64,000 nt of DNA from an uncultured Pirellulaceae bacterium (GCA_937941455.1 CALDHM010000033.1:87104-151103); one strand, 5' to 3'. Shown: positions 50,778 through 60,426, numbered from the stretch's first letter. Notes: generated by a model not told the origin, from the sequence alone. Numbers and translations are program-made.

Positions 50778-52271
50778 CTATTGTTGATCAAGCGACAGGC
50801 CTCGAATGCCATCGTCACCGCTTTCGTCTATGATTGGATCGAGAGCTCCGGTCAAGGCGTTGCCTTTGACCTTCGCTTGCGCCTGAGCCAATTGAACTTG
50901 CGCGTCTAGAAAGCTGATATTGGAATCGAAAAAGGTTTTCCTCGCGACGAGTAGCTGCAGAAAGCTTGACTCGCCAGCTTTGTAAGATTCATCTGCCAAT
51001 TGAAGTGACTCGCCAGCACTAGGCAAAATTTCCCGAGCGTATTGCTCGACGGCTGCACGTGCGGAGTCGTATTCGCGAGCAATGGCAGCCAACCTCGACT
51101 TGATCGACAACTCGATCCGTTCGGCATCTTTGATCGCACGGCATAGCTCTGCCTGGGCTGCCGAGATATTGCCTTGGTTGCGATTATTGGTCGGAAGCGG
51201 AGCACCGACTTGCAAATTAATCATTCCTGAATCGGTGCCGTTGTCGATGCCAGCGGCAATCTGAGCGGTAAGATTCGGAATGGCCTGCACGCCTTGCCGA
51301 TTCAAGTTGGCGCGAGCCCGAGCGATTCGAGCGCGAGCAGCCTCCATTTCAGGGCTTGTTTCAATAACGGCGGACGCGAGCGCTTGCCAGTCGATCGCTT
51401 CAGTTTGTCCCGGCAATTCACCGACAACCGGAGAAAATGGCAGGTCGGGCACTCCGGCAATCGCAACTAACTCTTGCCAAGCCGTCGTAAGAGCAATTTC
51501 AGCCTGCTGACGAGCCAGATTGATTTCATTCTTTTGGATCCTGGCTTGCAGAACGTCGACCTTGGTTCCTTCTTGCGCCTGCAATCTGGTCTCGGAAAGC
51601 TCCAGACCCTTTTCGACGACGCGCTCGAAATCAGCAACCAGTTCCACTCTACGTTGCGCGGCCAGCACTTCGTAGAACTTGATCTCAAGGTCCGTCAGCA
51701 CCCGGATTTCCTGAGCATCATATTCGAATTTCTGCGCTCGCAGAGCCTCGTTTAGCACATTGCGGTTCAGTTCCAACTTGCCCCCGCGCACGATCTGCCG
51801 CTCGTAAAACACAGTGTGTTGGTCGGTGCCTTGATCGGCGAGCTAAACGCCTTGGTAACCGACAACCGGGTTGGGTCGCAATCCGACTTGCGTTCGGTAA
51901 CCAGCAGCTTTTTGCGTGGTCGCCGCGAGTGCCTGGATGGTGGGATTGTTGTCCAGCGCCAAGGACTGAAACTCTGTCAACGACATCGCGGCAGTCGAAG
52001 TTCGGTGGGTAACAGCGTGCGAACTCAATTCTCGCTGCGAATGCTGTCGCGCGGAATCAGAGTGCGTATCCCTAGACGGGCCATCCAACTCTTGGTAACC
52101 CACGGGAGCGATATCTGGCATACCCTGAGATGGGGAGCGCGCAACGATTTGACTCTTTTGCGACCTAGTTTCTTGCTCGAACGTGGGGCGACTGATGGAA
52201 CGGCAACCTGAAGCCAAAAATGCCAGTGTCGCTGCCACCAATACTTGCAGGATCTTCATGTTTTTGCACAT
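50778..52271 (-). pseudogene. TolC/CusC-type outer-membrane factor interrupted by an in-frame TAG
   Basis: Two stretches in the same frame together form one outer-membrane efflux protein. The first (52271-51846) holds a lipoprotein signal (LAFLASGC) and the domain start MSLTEFQSLALDNNPTIQAL, ending RPNPVVGYQGV. A TAG stop at 51843-51845 follows. Translation past it continues at once with LADQGTDQHTVFYERQIVRG and the rest of the OEP domain to residue 344 of the second piece, with coiled-coil AQRRVELVADFERVVEKGLE and the C-terminal half. No frame change is needed. A CAG-to-TAG change would explain it. It heads the minus-strand efflux operon. Either the gene is dead, the stop is read through, or this base is an assembly error. 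Start ATG 52271 or 52259. Confidence 0.85.
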
Positions 52272-52526
52272 TCTTTCAGATCTTCTCAATTTCGGTTTGG
52301 CGACGGTACGACGCAATGTATCGGCTGAATCGTAGGGAACGATTGAATCGGAAGGGAAACCGTGGAGGTAATAACGGTTGTAGCGATCTTATTGCTTCTA
52401 AATCTGACATGCATTGACCAATTTTCGAAATCATCACGCTCGCAGAAGCTTCCAGTTGATCATTTTGAAAATCGGATCAGCTTGACAATTTGTGACGGTC
52501 GCACTAGATTTTCTACGGCAACGGTA
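52272..52526. promoter_or_regulatory. Divergent control region of the two efflux operons
   Basis: 255 bp between the outer-membrane factor gene (minus) and the His-rich protein gene (plus). Both operons must be transcribed from here or nearby. No operator of a known metal regulator (MerR- or CopY-type dyad) could be recognised. Confidence 0.4.
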
Positions 52527-53066
52527 GTGACCAACTGCATCAACAAGGGATTCAGGTTTTTCGTTTTGATCCGCCAAGTAGTAAGTTTCCTGTTGGTTGG
52601 TTTATTGATCGCGAACCAGGCGGTTCTTGCGGCCTGTCCGCACGCTCACGAGGAAGTACCTTCGGACGGGCGTTCGGAGCGTCAGCATATTCACATTGGT
52701 TGGCCGATCCACGTGCATAGTTACGATCCTCACGACCACGATGCCCACCACCATGCCTATCATCACGACGACGAATTGTTAGACGCGCATCAGAAATCGC
52801 GCGAAGATTCGTGTTCGAGCGAAAATCGGCAGCAGCCTTGCGGGCATGACTGTGACGCAGTTTACGTTGCTGCTCAACCGGAGGACTTTCTGCCGACGGC
52901 AAAGCAAATCGAACACAAAGTTTTGGTGAACCTGATCGCTATTGTTCGTTCAATCTGGGCCTCAATTTCTAGCGATCGCTTGGTGCTTCGTCCTATTGCC
53001 CATCGAGGTCCCTTCTCGCAGGAGCGGTGCGCGCTCTTTTTGCAAATTCTTTCTCTGCGTATTTGA
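52527..53066 (+). CDS. His-rich secreted protein
   Basis: A basic start and a hydrophobic stretch (VVSFLLVGLLIANQAVLA) look like a signal peptide. The mature part has a dense histidine region (HIHIGWPIHVHSYDPHDHDA, then HHHAYHHDDE) and two CxxxC-like pairs (CSSENRQQPCGHDC), all suited to binding metal ions. It opens the plus-strand efflux operon. The frame is open from 52362, but the part before the signal peptide looks non-coding; GTG 52527 or TTG 52566 is the likely start. No named family is recognised; it could be a periplasmic metal buffer. Confidence 0.6.
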   Translation: MTNCINKGFRFFVLIRQVVSFLLVGLLIANQAVLAACPHAHEEVPSDGRSERQHIHIGWPIHVHSYDPHDHDAHHHAYHHDDELLDAHQKSREDSCSSENRQQPCGHDCDAVYVAAQPEDFLPTAKQIEHKVLVNLIAIVRSIWASISSDRLVLRPIAHRGPFSQERCALFLQILSLRI

Positions 53067-53188
53067 AAACCAACCTCTCTTAGGCCCTTTTCGCGAGCAG
53101 TTTCGCGTTTTGAAACTGCGATTCGCGTTGTTCGCCATCGAAGATTGCTAGTCGTTCGTTATCCGCTCTTGATTTATTGGGTGTGTCT

Positions 53189-54604
53189 ATGCGCATCAAG
53201 CTCTACAAGCAAATTGCCCGCTGGGGGGTGACCGGAGCAATCCTTTTATCGATCGTCGCCATGCTTTGGCTTACACGTTCGATTTGGGTGCCGCAATTCA
53301 CGGCTACCCGAATCGTCGATTCGGCAGATATTGACCCACCTGTAACGCCAGAGGATGTTCAAGTCCTGAAGCTCAGCGAACAAGCGAGACGCAATCTCCA
53401 ATTGCGTGTTTCGGCCGTGGCGCCTCAGGCCTACTGGAAAACGATCGAGATTCCGGGTGTCGTTGTCGATCGTCCGGGCGTCACGGATACAGGAATCACG
53501 TCTCCGCTGGCCGGCGTGATCACGACGATGCACGCCTTGGAAGGGGATATAGTTCAAGCCGGCCAAAAACTGTTCAGCATCCGCTTGATCAGCGACTATT
53601 TGCAACGCGCTCAATTGGATTTGTTCAAGGCCGTTCGCGAGATTGAACTGCTGAATACGGAAATCAATCGGCTGCGCCCCTTAGCCGACACGGGAGCCGT
53701 TCCTGGTGTTCGCTTGATTGAATTGGAACAGCAGATTAAACGGCAGAAGAGTTTGATCGAAGGGCAACGCCAGGACCTGCTCTCCCGCGGATTGAGCGAA
53801 ATGCACCTGGTTCAAATCGAATCGGGTGAATTTTTGACGACGATTGACATTCGTGTTCCAGAGTCGAAGACCGCTCACTCAGACTTAAGACAGGTCAGCA
53901 TGGGTACCAGACCCAATCAGTTGATCGAATCGGTTTTTTTAGAAGTTCAATCCGTCAAAGTCAGCTTGGGCCAACAAGTCGACGCCGGTCAGTTGTTGGC
54001 GGTACTTGCCAACCATAGAGCTTTGTACGTCAAAGGAAGTGCATTTAAGAAAGAATCGTTCAACCTATCGCGCGCTGCAGAGGAAGGCTGGCCACTGAGA
54101 ATCGATTTCACCGAGGACACATCGAGCGGTTGGCCTGAAGTCCATCAGGAATTTCGAGTTCGACATCTGGCCAACAATAGCGACCCTGCATCGAGAACCT
54201 TTGACTTCTTCGTGCCACTGACGAATCAGTATCGCATGTATGAAAAAGAGGGGAGAACCTTCGTGCTGTGGCGTTACCGTCCTGGTCAACGCGTCCGAAT
54301 CAGTGTGCCAGTCGAGGAATTACGAGATGTAATCGTGTTGCCAACCGCAGCCGTTGCCTTCGAAGGCCCCGAGGCGTTTGTCTTCCAGCAAAACGGCGAC
54401 CTGTTCCATCGCATCTCGGTGCGAGTTCTTCATCAAGATCGAACACATGTCGTGATTGCCAATGATGGGGCGATCCTGCCGGGTTTCCATCTCGCGCTAA
54501 ACGCCGCCTCGTCGCTCAATCGCATCTTGAAATCCCAAGCGGCTAGTGGTCAGCGTGCCGACGTTCATGTCCACGCAGACGGCACTGTGCACGCTAACCA
54601 CTAG
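53189..54604 (+). CDS. RND membrane-fusion (adaptor) protein with His tail
   Basis: The 471-residue protein has an N-terminal membrane anchor (VTGAILLSIVAMLWLT), a lipoyl-type domain (SPLAGVITTMHALEGDIVQA), a helical hairpin from about residue 130, and beta-barrel domains with VEELRDVIVLPTAAVAFEGP. The last 12 residues, HVHADGTVHANH, form a histidine tail nearly identical to the HVHADGTVHKDH of the lipoprotein at 58254. It should join the following RND pump to an outer-membrane channel. ATG 53189 is preferred to TTG 53177. It lies 16 bases before the pump gene. Confidence 0.88.
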   Translation: MRIKLYKQIARWGVTGAILLSIVAMLWLTRSIWVPQFTATRIVDSADIDPPVTPEDVQVLKLSEQARRNLQLRVSAVAPQAYWKTIEIPGVVVDRPGVTDTGITSPLAGVITTMHALEGDIVQAGQKLFSIRLISDYLQRAQLDLFKAVREIELLNTEINRLRPLADTGAVPGVRLIELEQQIKRQKSLIEGQRQDLLSRGLSEMHLVQIESGEFLTTIDIRVPESKTAHSDLRQVSMGTRPNQLIESVFLEVQSVKVSLGQQVDAGQLLAVLANHRALYVKGSAFKKESFNLSRAAEEGWPLRIDFTEDTSSGWPEVHQEFRVRHLANNSDPASRTFDFFVPLTNQYRMYEKEGRTFVLWRYRPGQRVRISVPVEELRDVIVLPTAAVAFEGPEAFVFQQNGDLFHRISVRVLHQDRTHVVIANDGAILPGFHLALNAASSLNRILKSQAASGQRADVHVHADGTVHANH

Positions 54605-54619
54605 GGGGAAAGCGCAGCC

Positions 54620-57600
54620 ATGCTTGATATCGTCATTCGCCTTTCACTGCGTTTTCGATTTGTGGTGATCATCGTCGCCTTAACACTGCTGGTGTATGGA
54701 TCGTACCTGACGACCACCATGACGATCGATGTCTTTCCTGATCTGGATCGACCTCGAGTGATCCTGCTGACGGAGTGCCCGGGGCTGGCCACCGAAGAGG
54801 TCGAAACGCTGGTGACCCAACCGATCGAGGTTGCCTTGCTAGGTGCCAACGGTGTGGAAGCAGTACGCAGCCAAAGCACGGCCGGACTGAGCGTCATTTA
54901 CATCGAATTCGGCTGGGAAATCGAAATCCGCGCGGCGCGGCAAACGGTTCAGGAACGGCTCGCCACCCTGTCCGGCACGTTGCCTCAAGGCATCGTCCCT
55001 CAGATGACACCACCCTCGTCGATTATGGGGCAGATCGTCATCGCCGGTATGTATTTTCAAAACGGGCCCGGCGGTGGCCAGTTGGCTCCGGTGGGTGATA
55101 CCAAGTTGCTGGCAGAGCTCATCGACGCGGACGGTGCCGAACCGCGAGTCCAAATCTGGCAGCCAGGTCACCGCCGCGATCCGACGACCTGGAAACCGCT
55201 CGAGCTTTCTGTCAATCGATTACAGAGAAAAACGCAAGCCTTTGAGGTCACGATCGACCAGCGAACGCATAGCATCCAGTTTCACGACGAGCTGCATCGC
55301 CGCTTGGAATTGGGGACTCTGGGCGACTGGGTCGTTCGCCCCCGCTTGCTCAAGGTGCGCGGAGTGGCAGAAGTTTTTATACAAGGCGCTGATCGCAAGC
55401 AGTATCAAGTCTTGGTCAATCCGCTGGCGTTGCTGGACTATGGCGTGACCCTGCAAGATGTCGAGCAGGCGCTGGCGGCGAGTAACCTCAACGCCAGTGG
55501 TGGGTATGCCATTACGGGCGAATCCGAGCGACCGATTAGAATCCTCGGACGCGTCGGTCCGTCGGGGCCGCGGGTGATGAGCGATTTGAGCAAAGTCCCC
55601 GTCAAAGTTACCGATTCTCGGCCGATTCTGTTGGGCGATGTCGCCAAGATCGTGGAAGGTGCCGAGGTCAAGCGTGGTGATGGTGCTGTCGACGGTCATC
55701 CGGGCCAAGTGTTTACGATCGTCAAGCAACCCCACGTCGACACGCGACGACTGACCGACAACATTCAGGAGGCACTCGAAGAAGTTGAATCGTCGCTGCC
55801 TGCTCACGTTGTGATTAACAGCGAATTGTTTCAATTGAGAAAATTTATCGACCGGGGAGTTTTCAATGTCGGAGAAGCACTTTTGATCGGCGCTGGGCTG
55901 GTCATCGGGGTGCTATTTTTATTTCTGCTGAATTTTCGTACTACCTTCATCACGCTCACGGCGATCCCTTTGTCGCTGGTGTTGACAACCCTGGTGTTTC
56001 GCGTGCTGAGTGCGATTTTCGATTCTTCGTTGACGATCAACGTCATGACGCTGGGCGGGATTGCTGTGGCGATGGGTGAATTGGTCGATGACGCGATTGT
56101 GGATGTCGAGAATATCTTTCGGCGGTTGAAAGAAAACCATGCGCTCAACCAGCCGCGACCCGCCATTCAAGTTGTTTTCGAAGCCAGCCGAGAGATCCGC
56201 GGCGCGATCGTTTTCGGGACGGTGGTTGTCATCCTGGTGTTTTTGCCTTTGTTCGCTATCTCGGGCGTTGCGGGACGATTGTTCGAACCTCTAGCGCTTG
56301 CCTACATTGTTTCTATTCTTGCCTCGCTGGCCGTTTCCTTAACGGTTACTCCTGTGTTGTCATACTACCTGCTGCCAAACTCCAAAGCCACGCATCGCAA
56401 GCACGACGGCTGGCTGCTGCAAAACCTCAAATCGCTGGCAGGTCATCTGATCCGACTGAGCATGGCGATGCCGGGGACGTTGCTCTTGCTGAACTGGATT
56501 GCCGCAGGTTTCGCGGGCTGGACGTTTGCTCATCTGGGCGGCAGCTTTTTGCCTGCTTTTGACGAAGGGAGCGTTCAAGTCAACGTGACCCTGCCACCAG
56601 GATCGTCGCTGAATGCCTCCAACGACATTTCGCGAATCATCGACGCCAAATTTCGTTTGCTGCAGAAGTCGCCAACCAATCCCGACGGGGAGATTCTGCA
56701 TTTCGTTCGGCGGACGGGCCGCGCCACGATGGACGAACACGCCATGCCGGTCAACTCGAGCGAATATATCTTGAGCATCAATCCTGACATCCACGTGCAA
56801 CGCGATGCGATCATCAAAAAACTGCTGGACGAACTCAAGGAGGAAGTGCCTGGAGTGGATTTCGAAGTCGAACAACCGCTCGCCCATTTGATCAGCCACA
56901 TGGTTTCGGGGGTTTACGCCCAGATCGCCATCAAAATCTATGGCGATGATCTCGACAAGTTGCAGGAACTAGCCAATCGAGCCAGTCGCAGTATTCAATC
57001 TATCGAAGGTATCACGCCTCCGGTCATCGAACCGATTCGGCAGACCGATGAGCTGCATATTCGCTTGCGAGCCGACGATTTGGCGTTTCATGGTTTGACG
57101 CGCGCCGCAGTCGCTCAAATACTGCAGACAGCTTTGCAGGGAGAAGTCGTCTCGCAAGTACTTGATGGGCAGCGGCGCTATGATTTGCTCGTCCGTCTGG
57201 AAGAGGCCTACCGCACAGACTACGCCAACTTGGGGCGCATGAGGATCGACCTGCCGGACGGCCGCGGACAAGTTGAACTTGCCGACATTGCCGATGTCGA
57301 ACTAGGCGCAGGCCCAAATGCAATCAATCGCGATAACGCGCGGCGGCGAATTGTCATTCGCTGCAATACACAAGGGCGAGATTTGTCGAGTGCCGTAGCG
57401 GAGATCAAGCAGCGGCTAGACGCCGAGTTGGATTTGCCCCAAGGCTATTTCCTCGAATTCTCAGGGCAGTTCGAAAGTCAGCAAGCTGCCACACGCACGA
57501 TCGTGATTCTCAGTGGCGTGTCGCTGTGTGGGATATTCGTGGCGTTGATGGTCTTGCTACCGTCGGTTCGCATCGTGCTGCAGATACTAAACGCTCTGCC

Positions 57601-58030
57601 GACAGCTTTTATCGGCGGCGTGGTGGCGCTGGTCATTACCGGTCAAGACTTGACGGTCGCTAGTCTGGTGGGCTTCATCTCACTTGGTGGTATCGCGGTC
57701 CGCAATGGCATTCTATTAGTGACTCACTACATCCATTTGCTCAAAGAAGACGGGCAGCCGTTCTCGAAAGAGACGATTCTGCGCGGCAGTTTAGAGCGGT
57801 TGGCTCCGGTGTTGATGACGGCGCTGACTGCCGGAATTGGGCTGGTACCGTTGGTGTTGGGTGGGCATGAGCCTGGACGTGAGATTTTGTACCCCGTGGC
57901 CACGGTAATTCTTGGCGGTTTATTCACATCGACATTTTGCGAATTTTTGATTCATCCCGGTTTATTCTGGCGGTTCAGCGGCCAAGACGCTGTGCGCATT
58001 GCCAGCCAAAACAACGTGAAGGAGATTTGA
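54620..58030 (+). CDS. Heavy-metal-type RND efflux pump with an extra periplasmic insertion
   Basis: The 1136-residue pump is a paralogue of the one at 43726-47016: MLDIVIRLSLRFRF, DVFPDLDRPRVILL, and segment 4 GGIAVAMGELVDDAIVDVEN with the same acidic relay. Between SSIMG (residue 137) and TLGDWVVRPRLL (residue 233) it has 68 more residues than its paralogue, in the first pore domain. That stretch includes PGGGQLAPVGDT and WQPGHRRDPTTWKPLELS. CusA-type substrate methionines are not evident. GGGGGAAA lies upstream of the ATG. No outer-membrane factor gene belongs to this arm. Confidence 0.9.
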   Translation: MLDIVIRLSLRFRFVVIIVALTLLVYGSYLTTTMTIDVFPDLDRPRVILLTECPGLATEEVETLVTQPIEVALLGANGVEAVRSQSTAGLSVIYIEFGWEIEIRAARQTVQERLATLSGTLPQGIVPQMTPPSSIMGQIVIAGMYFQNGPGGGQLAPVGDTKLLAELIDADGAEPRVQIWQPGHRRDPTTWKPLELSVNRLQRKTQAFEVTIDQRTHSIQFHDELHRRLELGTLGDWVVRPRLLKVRGVAEVFIQGADRKQYQVLVNPLALLDYGVTLQDVEQALAASNLNASGGYAITGESERPIRILGRVGPSGPRVMSDLSKVPVKVTDSRPILLGDVAKIVEGAEVKRGDGAVDGHPGQVFTIVKQPHVDTRRLTDNIQEALEEVESSLPAHVVINSELFQLRKFIDRGVFNVGEALLIGAGLVIGVLFLFLLNFRTTFITLTAIPLSLVLTTLVFRVLSAIFDSSLTINVMTLGGIAVAMGELVDDAIVDVENIFRRLKENHALNQPRPAIQVVFEASREIRGAIVFGTVVVILVFLPLFAISGVAGRLFEPLALAYIVSILASLAVSLTVTPVLSYYLLPNSKATHRKHDGWLLQNLKSLAGHLIRLSMAMPGTLLLLNWIAAGFAGWTFAHLGGSFLPAFDEGSVQVNVTLPPGSSLNASNDISRIIDAKFRLLQKSPTNPDGEILHFVRRTGRATMDEHAMPVNSSEYILSINPDIHVQRDAIIKKLLDELKEEVPGVDFEVEQPLAHLISHMVSGVYAQIAIKIYGDDLDKLQELANRASRSIQSIEGITPPVIEPIRQTDELHIRLRADDLAFHGLTRAAVAQILQTALQGEVVSQVLDGQRRYDLLVRLEEAYRTDYANLGRMRIDLPDGRGQVELADIADVELGAGPNAINRDNARRRIVIRCNTQGRDLSSAVAEIKQRLDAELDLPQGYFLEFSGQFESQQAATRTIVILSGVSLCGIFVALMVLLPSVRIVLQILNALPTAFIGGVVALVITGQDLTVASLVGFISLGGIAVRNGILLVTHYIHLLKEDGQPFSKETILRGSLERLAPVLMTALTAGIGLVPLVLGGHEPGREILYPVATVILGGLFTSTFCEFLIHPGLFWRFSGQDAVRIASQNNVKEI

Positions 58031-58077
58031 TGCTAAATTAGCCCAAGCTTGCGTCCCTAAGAAGCCTCCATTCTTTT

Positions 58078-58135
58078 CTCGTGCTCGTACTCAGCGCCGC
58101 GGTACTCTCACGCGGCACCGTGATTTGAGCACGAG
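58078..58135. repeat. Nested hairpin between the pump and lipoprotein genes
   Basis: CTCGTGCTC and GAGCACGAG form a 9-bp outer stem, and GCCGCG/CGCGGC a 6-bp inner stem with loop GTACTCTCA's central bases. It lies 48 bases after the pump stop and 119 bases before the lipoprotein start. No T run follows, so it may set mRNA stability or processing rather than end transcription. Confidence 0.6.
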
Positions 58136-58253
58136 TAGCCGCACGAGATTCAGCCCATGCGACCATCGAAAAACCTCGACAAACAAGATTCGTGAATTCG
58201 GATCGTTTCCGACGCGAACCATGCTCTAACTTTTTTTTTCCAGGAGACGTAAC

Positions 58254-58781
58254 GTGAAACTAAAACTTACTCTGTCACTGCTATCGATTTGGTTCATCGC
58301 CTTAGTAGCCGGTTGTGACACCAACAAATCCAATCCTTCTACGGGCAAAGGCTCATCGTCATCCGGCGAGCATGTCCACGCGGACGGCACCGTCCATAAA
58401 GATCATGGTGACGGCCACTCGCATGGCGAAGGCCCCCACGGCGGCGTGATTGCCGATTGGGGCGGAGGCAAATTCCATGTCGAGTTCACGGTAGATCACG
58501 ACCAAAAGCAATCTATCGTTTACATCCTTGGCGAAGATGAAAAAACGTCTGTCCCGATCGATGCCACCGAAATGACACTGGCCATCAAGGACCCGCCAAC
58601 ACAAGTCACCTTGATCGCCAGCCCGCAGGAAGGCGATCCGGCTGGAAAATCATCTCGCTTCGTCGGGAAGCATGACAACCTGGGGATCGTTCGTGAATTC
58701 GAGGGAGCAATTTCCGGCCTAGTTGGTGGCGTTCCTTATTCTGGGAACTTCAAAGAAATCGCCCACGACCACGATCACTAG
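58254..58781 (+). CDS. His-rich lipoprotein of the efflux operon
   Basis: A lipoprotein signal ends at Cys21 (FIALVAGC). A His-rich segment follows (HVHADGTVHKDHGDGHSHGE), then a beta-rich domain, GPHGGVIADWGGGKFHVEFT onwards. The latter matches the module at residues 55-170 of the minus-strand lipoprotein (AHGGIIIPIGADSYHAEAVV), and both share a TLIASPQEGD/ELTATPQDGD-type stretch. The protein ends HDHDH. It is probably a periplasmic metal-binding partner of the pump. The start is GTG, with AGGAG seven bases upstream. Confidence 0.78.
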   Translation: MKLKLTLSLLSIWFIALVAGCDTNKSNPSTGKGSSSSGEHVHADGTVHKDHGDGHSHGEGPHGGVIADWGGGKFHVEFTVDHDQKQSIVYILGEDEKTSVPIDATEMTLAIKDPPTQVTLIASPQEGDPAGKSSRFVGKHDNLGIVREFEGAISGLVGGVPYSGNFKEIAHDHDH

Positions 58782-59121
58782 ACGACAATCAGGCCACACC
58801 GATCCGATGCGAACAGGCTGCTACCGTTCCAATTGCGGGTTTGCGTAAACTCCGGCGGTATGGTTCGTTAGGAGCTTTTCTTGGATTTCGCAATGGACTT
58901 CCAGGTCATGACCATCGCGGTGTCGATCAAGGTAATTTCAACGGTTGTGCGAACGCGGAGCGTAACTAGTGCAATCGGCGGTTCCCGATTCGCTCTTCTG
59001 CCGGGGCTTGATGCGGATGGCTTGGTGTAGGAAGCCGATGAACCCGAGCTGTTTGCCAAGTGGTATAATTGTGGTCTGCGTTAAGTTGCCGTTGCATTAC
59101 ATTTTCTGTTCAGGTTTTCGC
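58782..59121. other. Intergenic region before the beta-propeller gene
   Basis: 340 bp. A minus-strand frame at 58868-59059 has no recognisable character. No repeat, RNA or terminator seen. Confidence 0.4.
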
Positions 59122-60426
59122 ATGTTGTTTGGATTTTGCTTGCTCAATTTGCCGCTGTGGATGTTGTTCGGAGTTGCGGTCGTTGCCGATGATAATTGGC
59201 CGCAGTGGCGTGGAAACGGCTGGATGAATCGCAGTAGCGAGACTGGTTTCGACAGCAGCTTCGACTTTAACCAGCAAAAGCTGTGGCAGGTCGCATTGCC
59301 AGGCCCAGCAGGGAGCAGCCCTGTCGTTTGGAACGATTGGATTTTCCTGACTTCGGCTGAGGGCAAGGATCTGTTATTGCTTGCTTTCGGGACGGACGGG
59401 AAGGAACGATGGCGACAACAACTTGACGGGGAGAATCAAGTCGTTCGCATGGACAATGCCAATTATGCCTCGCCCAGTCCACTAACCGATGGCAAGTACG
59501 TTTGGGCGACCTCGGCTGCCGGTGTGCTGCAGTGCTTCACGATGGATGGCCAGCCGGTCTGGAAGAAAGATTTGCAGGGCATCTACGGGAAATTCGACAT
59601 TCAGTTCGGCATGTCGACGACTCCGATCTTGGACAATGGTCGCCTGTACCATCAGTTGATCCATGGAAATATGCGCGATCGCAGCCCGAGTGTCGGTTGG
59701 GTATTATGTTTCGACGCCGCGACTGGGGATGAAATTTGGAAGGTTAAACGCGAAACTGAAGCGACTTCTGAAAACAAACATGCTTACAGTTCCCCCGTCA
59801 TTTATCGCGATGATCAGCGAACGTTTTTGATTACTCACGGTGGAGACTACGCGATCGGGCATGACCTCGAAACAGGTTCTGAACTCTGGCGTGTCGGCGG
59901 TTTGAATCCGAAGTCTTCTTACAACCAGTTCCTTCGTTTCGTCTCGTCCCCCGCCGTTGCCCCGAGCATGATTGTCGTTCCGTCGGCAAAGAACGGCCCG
60001 GTATTCGCCTTGAAGCCCGAAAAACTTGCGGGCGACATGGGGGACATGTCGGAACATCCGGAGGCCATGCATTGGGGCATTCATCGCGGCACGCCCGACG
60101 TCTCGACCCCGGTCATCGATCTCGAACATAACGTGGTTTATCTCTGTAACGAACGGGGCTTGTTGTACGTGGTCAAGGCCGATTCGGGAGAAATGGTCTG
60201 CGACGAGCGGATGTTTGCCGACAAGCATCGTTCGACGCCGGTGCTAGTCGGCGAGTTGTTGATTTTGCCGGGGCGCAACGGAGACATACTAGCACTAACG
60301 CGTGGCGAGAAACCACAAGTAGTTTCCAAGATCGCGCTCGGAGAGGAAACAACTGCATCGCCAGCCGTGGCCAATGGACGAATCTATATCCGAACATTTG
60401 CAGGACTGTACGCCTTCGGTCGATAA
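59122..60426 (+). CDS. Secreted PQQ-like beta-propeller protein (BamB-like)
   Basis: A signal peptide (LFGFCLLNLPLWMLFGVAVV, cut before DDNWPQWRG) precedes a propeller of PQQ-like repeats. Typical blades are NWPQWRGNG, SPVVWNDWIFLTSAEGKDLL, WATSAAGVLQCFTMDGQPVW, VLCFDAATGDEIWKVKRE and GLLYVVKADSGEMV. Planctomycetes encode many such outer-wall propellers; function is unknown and no PQQ-enzyme catalytic motif is seen. ATG 59122 begins the signal peptide; the open frame from 58969 is ignored. Confidence 0.85.
   Translation: MLFGFCLLNLPLWMLFGVAVVADDNWPQWRGNGWMNRSSETGFDSSFDFNQQKLWQVALPGPAGSSPVVWNDWIFLTSAEGKDLLLLAFGTDGKERWRQQLDGENQVVRMDNANYASPSPLTDGKYVWATSAAGVLQCFTMDGQPVWKKDLQGIYGKFDIQFGMSTTPILDNGRLYHQLIHGNMRDRSPSVGWVLCFDAATGDEIWKVKRETEATSENKHAYSSPVIYRDDQRTFLITHGGDYAIGHDLETGSELWRVGGLNPKSSYNQFLRFVSSPAVAPSMIVVPSAKNGPVFALKPEKLAGDMGDMSEHPEAMHWGIHRGTPDVSTPVIDLEHNVVYLCNERGLLYVVKADSGEMVCDERMFADKHRSTPVLVGELLILPGRNGDILALTRGEKPQVVSKIALGEETTASPAVANGRIYIRTFAGLYAFGR

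Noticed and set aside
58868..59059. 63-codon minus-strand frame between the lipoprotein and propeller genes
   Set aside because: No ribosome-binding site and no family resemblance.
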